From: Azolla caroliniana
Lineage: Eukaryota; Polypodiophyta
Assembly (NCBI GenBank): GCA_043228905.1
Contig: JBHGNT010000014.1
Span: forward strand, 248,001-312,000
DNA: 64,000 nucleotides
Direction of reading: 5' to 3'
Every line of letters starts with the position of its first letter. The first letter of the stretch is position 1. The position numbers and the translations under genes are program-made. This document shows positions 62,112 to 64,000 of the stretch, piece by piece. The notes under the pieces are model-generated. The model was given only the letters and a program-made list of their open reading frames with translations. It made no database searches and was not told where the DNA came from.

Positions 62112-63281
62112 TGTTGAGAATGCACGACAACATGAAGAGTTACCTCAATGAACACACTAACTAGAAGCAACTCTATTATCTTTGTGACAACAAGGTTTGG
62201 GAACACAAATCCCCCTTAAGGAACCAAAGATCAATACCCCAAGGAAGTTTGTATTTGTAAGAATATTTGGATAGTTTTATCAAGGAATTTCAATCAAGCC
62301 TTGGCAGTGTAATTAGAGTGAATATCATGAACATTGCAAGAAGGATGTCGACCCAACTCGAATTGCACACTAGATTTTCGTTTCTTGCATGTGATATTCC
62401 ATGGGATAAAGAGGCATTAACGGATTGATTCTATTATAGGCTACATAATTCACACATTGTGTAGCCTATAATAGAATCAATTATATTATATGCTACTACT
62501 ATTCACCACCTTCATGTAACTATGAGACTCATGCATTTTGCTTGGCTTGGTGTCCCTTCTCTATTGTCCCCAACACACCTACAACACACACACACACACA
62601 CTCTCTCTCTCCACTTGCTTCTACTTCTTTCTTGATTTCTTTCTCACTCTCTCCCTTGTTTTAATCAAGTTATAATTCTTTCTTTCTTTTTTCTCAAGCT
62701 CTTTGCTTTGATCAAGTGTTAAGAGTTGGAATAACAACACAACCAGTCATGAATAAGAACGCATCAACAAGGACGTAGTACGAAGAGGAAACGGCAAGAG
62801 GAAAGGAAAGCAAAGAGACAGTCAAGTGTGAAAAGCCCATACCCTAAACGTGAAAGCTATATAAACCACATAGTAGTGGCTTTGTGGGGGTTCTCCCATT
62901 TGTAAAGATCTCCTATTGATTAGAGCTAGAGCTTCCTTTCCTCCTTGTAACCTTTGAGCTTAAGAGAGATTAGTGAAGTGTTGAGTTAGAGAACACTAAT
63001 CTCTCTCCTTGTTGGTGCTAGACCTCTTAGCAAAGAGGGTTAATAATAGACATACTCTTCCTTCTTATTGTCTACATCTATTAATCTATTGTCTATGAGA
63101 GAGAGCTTGAGAGAATGAGAGAGATATTGTGCTTAATCATTTACTAACCGTTGAGTGAGTGTGAGGCTCAGAGGTATTCGACAACCATCTCCGCCCGATT
63201 CGCCATCAAGAGGGTATACGCTGGTCCGAATCCCGCCACGATATCGAGGAGCTTACTCCATCGATACATAGATCCTTAACA
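62112..63281 (+). mobile_element. 5' LTR of a gypsy-type (Athila/Tat-like) element
   Basis: About 1,170 bp from TGTTGAG to CCTTAACA, followed after six bases by a primer-binding site. It contains a CA/CT microsatellite (62583-62611), TATA-like GCTATATAAACC (62867-62878) and a perfect 21-bp hairpin. The left border rests on the TGTT/AACA ends only; the second LTR lies beyond the window. Confidence 0.6.
62425..62480. repeat. perfect 21-bp hairpin
   Basis: Arms 62425-62445 and 62460-62480 are exact reverse complements (TTGATTCTATTATAGGCTACA) around a 14-base loop. It lies inside the putative gypsy LTR. Confidence 0.95.
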
Positions 63282-63287
63282 TCTATT

Positions 63288-63305
63288 TGGCGCCGCTGCC
63301 GGGGA
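63288..63305 (+). other. retroelement primer-binding site
   Basis: TGGCGCCGCTGCCGGGGA, very like the TGGCGCCGTTGCCGGGGA site of plant Athila/Tat and related gypsy elements. It lies six bases after the LTR end. It primes minus-strand DNA synthesis with a host tRNA. Confidence 0.85.
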
Positions 63306-63397
63306 TACGACCGACGCTTGAAGCCTATTTTCGAGTAGTCAAAAACTCGGAGGCAAACCACTCAACGAAGGAAGAAATCGCAAGAGAACCACCATTT

Positions 63398-63690
63398 TAT
63401 GTTTTTTTCATCATTTCATAGTTTAATTAAGTCCATTTTTTGTTTTTTTCCATCATTTCATAGTTTAATTAAGTTCCCTTTTCTGTTTTTTTTTCATTAT
63501 TTCATAGTTTAATTAAGTTCCATTTTTTGTTTTTTTCATCGTTTCATAGTTTAATTAAGTCCATTTTCTGTTTTTTCCATCATTTCATAGTTTAATTAAG
63601 TCCATTTTCTGTTTTTTCTCATCATTTCATAGTTTAATTAAGTCCATTTTATGTTTTTCCTCATTATTCCATAGGTTAATTAAGTCGATT
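63398..63690 (+). repeat. 42-bp minisatellite in the element leader
   Basis: CATAGTTTAATTAAG recurs at 63417, 63459, 63503, 63545, 63586, 63628 and, with one change, 63670. Spacing is 41-44 bp, separated by T-rich stretches, with seven copies. Confidence 0.9.
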
Positions 63691-63844
63691 TTTTGTTCAT
63701 TCGCTCGGTTAACATTAAACATTGTGGAGATTAGGCCGTTACGGGGCAAGCATAATCATCGCGAGTCTGGCGGGTTACGATCACTCCACGGGTCACGAAA
63801 CGACCGTTGCCGCCAAAAAGTTTGAATTTCCCACGCAAAGTTCG

Positions 63845-64000
63845 TCGAAAGAACAACCTTCGACGAAGATTCATCCTTGGACTAATATTCATCCTTCGAC
63901 GAAGATTCATCCTTTGACGTAGATTCAATCTTCGACGAAGATTCATCCTTGGACTAATATTCATCCTTCGACGTAGATTCATCCTTCGACGTAGATTCAT
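63845..64000 (+). repeat. 18-bp tandem array reaching the right edge
   Basis: Repeats of about 18 bp of the type ATTCATCCTTCGACGAAG, with variants (TTGGACTAAT, TTCGACGTAG), continue past the window. A short plus-strand frame (63722-63922) reads into them as IHPSTK-type repeats, and a minus-strand frame as MNLRRR-type. Neither looks like a real gene. Confidence 0.85.

Noticed and set aside
63731-64000. Minus-strand Arg-rich repetitive protein (MNLRRR units)
   Set aside because: It arises from the 18-bp tandem array; the plus strand is equally open.

Overview
The window reads as nuclear DNA of a land plant, most likely a fern or another non-seed vascular plant. The host genes are plant-specific in type: a P-class PPR protein, a U-box/ARM protein, a plastid CPBP protease, a GDT1-like transporter and TAF13. 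They have GT-AG introns, and telomere-like TTTAGGG-type motifs occur at many places. The repeats include LINEs with L1-like ORF1, copia and gypsy LTR elements, a Penelope-like element and large tandem arrays. The fern assignment is inference from this repeat mix, the long introns and a PLS-type PPR pseudogene; no species marker was seen.

Layout. 1-5.2 kb: last two exons of a U-box/ARM E3 ligase (+), with the N-terminus off the left edge or missing. 5.2-8.9 kb: intergenic, with two PPR pseudogene fragments in opposite orientation. 8.9-10.8 kb: LINE (-). 10.8-19.2 kb: a mosaic of telomere-like repeats, a tRNA-derived SINE-like dimer, decayed Penelope-like reverse transcriptase in two opposed copies, a 1.4 kb inverted repeat, a 49-bp tandem array and a gag fragment. 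20.1-24.3 kb: complete nine-exon GDT1-like gene (+). 27.4-29.5 kb: complete five-exon TAF13 (-). 31.8-53.9 kb: a ten-exon CPBP protease gene (-) whose first two introns are about 13.8 kb and 6.2 kb. The larger intron is packed with nested LINEs, a solo LTR and copia remains; the other holds eight near-perfect 514-bp tandem copies. 56.2-59.0 kb: single-exon P-class PPR gene (-). 59.4-62.1 kb: truncated copia element (+) with its 3' LTR. 62.1-64.0 kb: LTR, primer-binding site and repeat-rich leader of a second LTR element (gypsy-type primer-binding site) that runs off the right edge.

The host genes show no common pathway. GDT1-like acts in Golgi cation/proton exchange, TAF13 in TFIID, the CPBP protease probably in plastid membranes, the PPR protein in organelle RNA metabolism and the U-box protein in ubiquitination. 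Intron and exon phases were checked by hand and agree at every junction of the GDT1, TAF13 and CPBP models. The most unusual features are the giant-intron CPBP gene with its homogeneous 514-bp array, and the Penelope-like/telomere-repeat mosaic at 12-18.4 kb.
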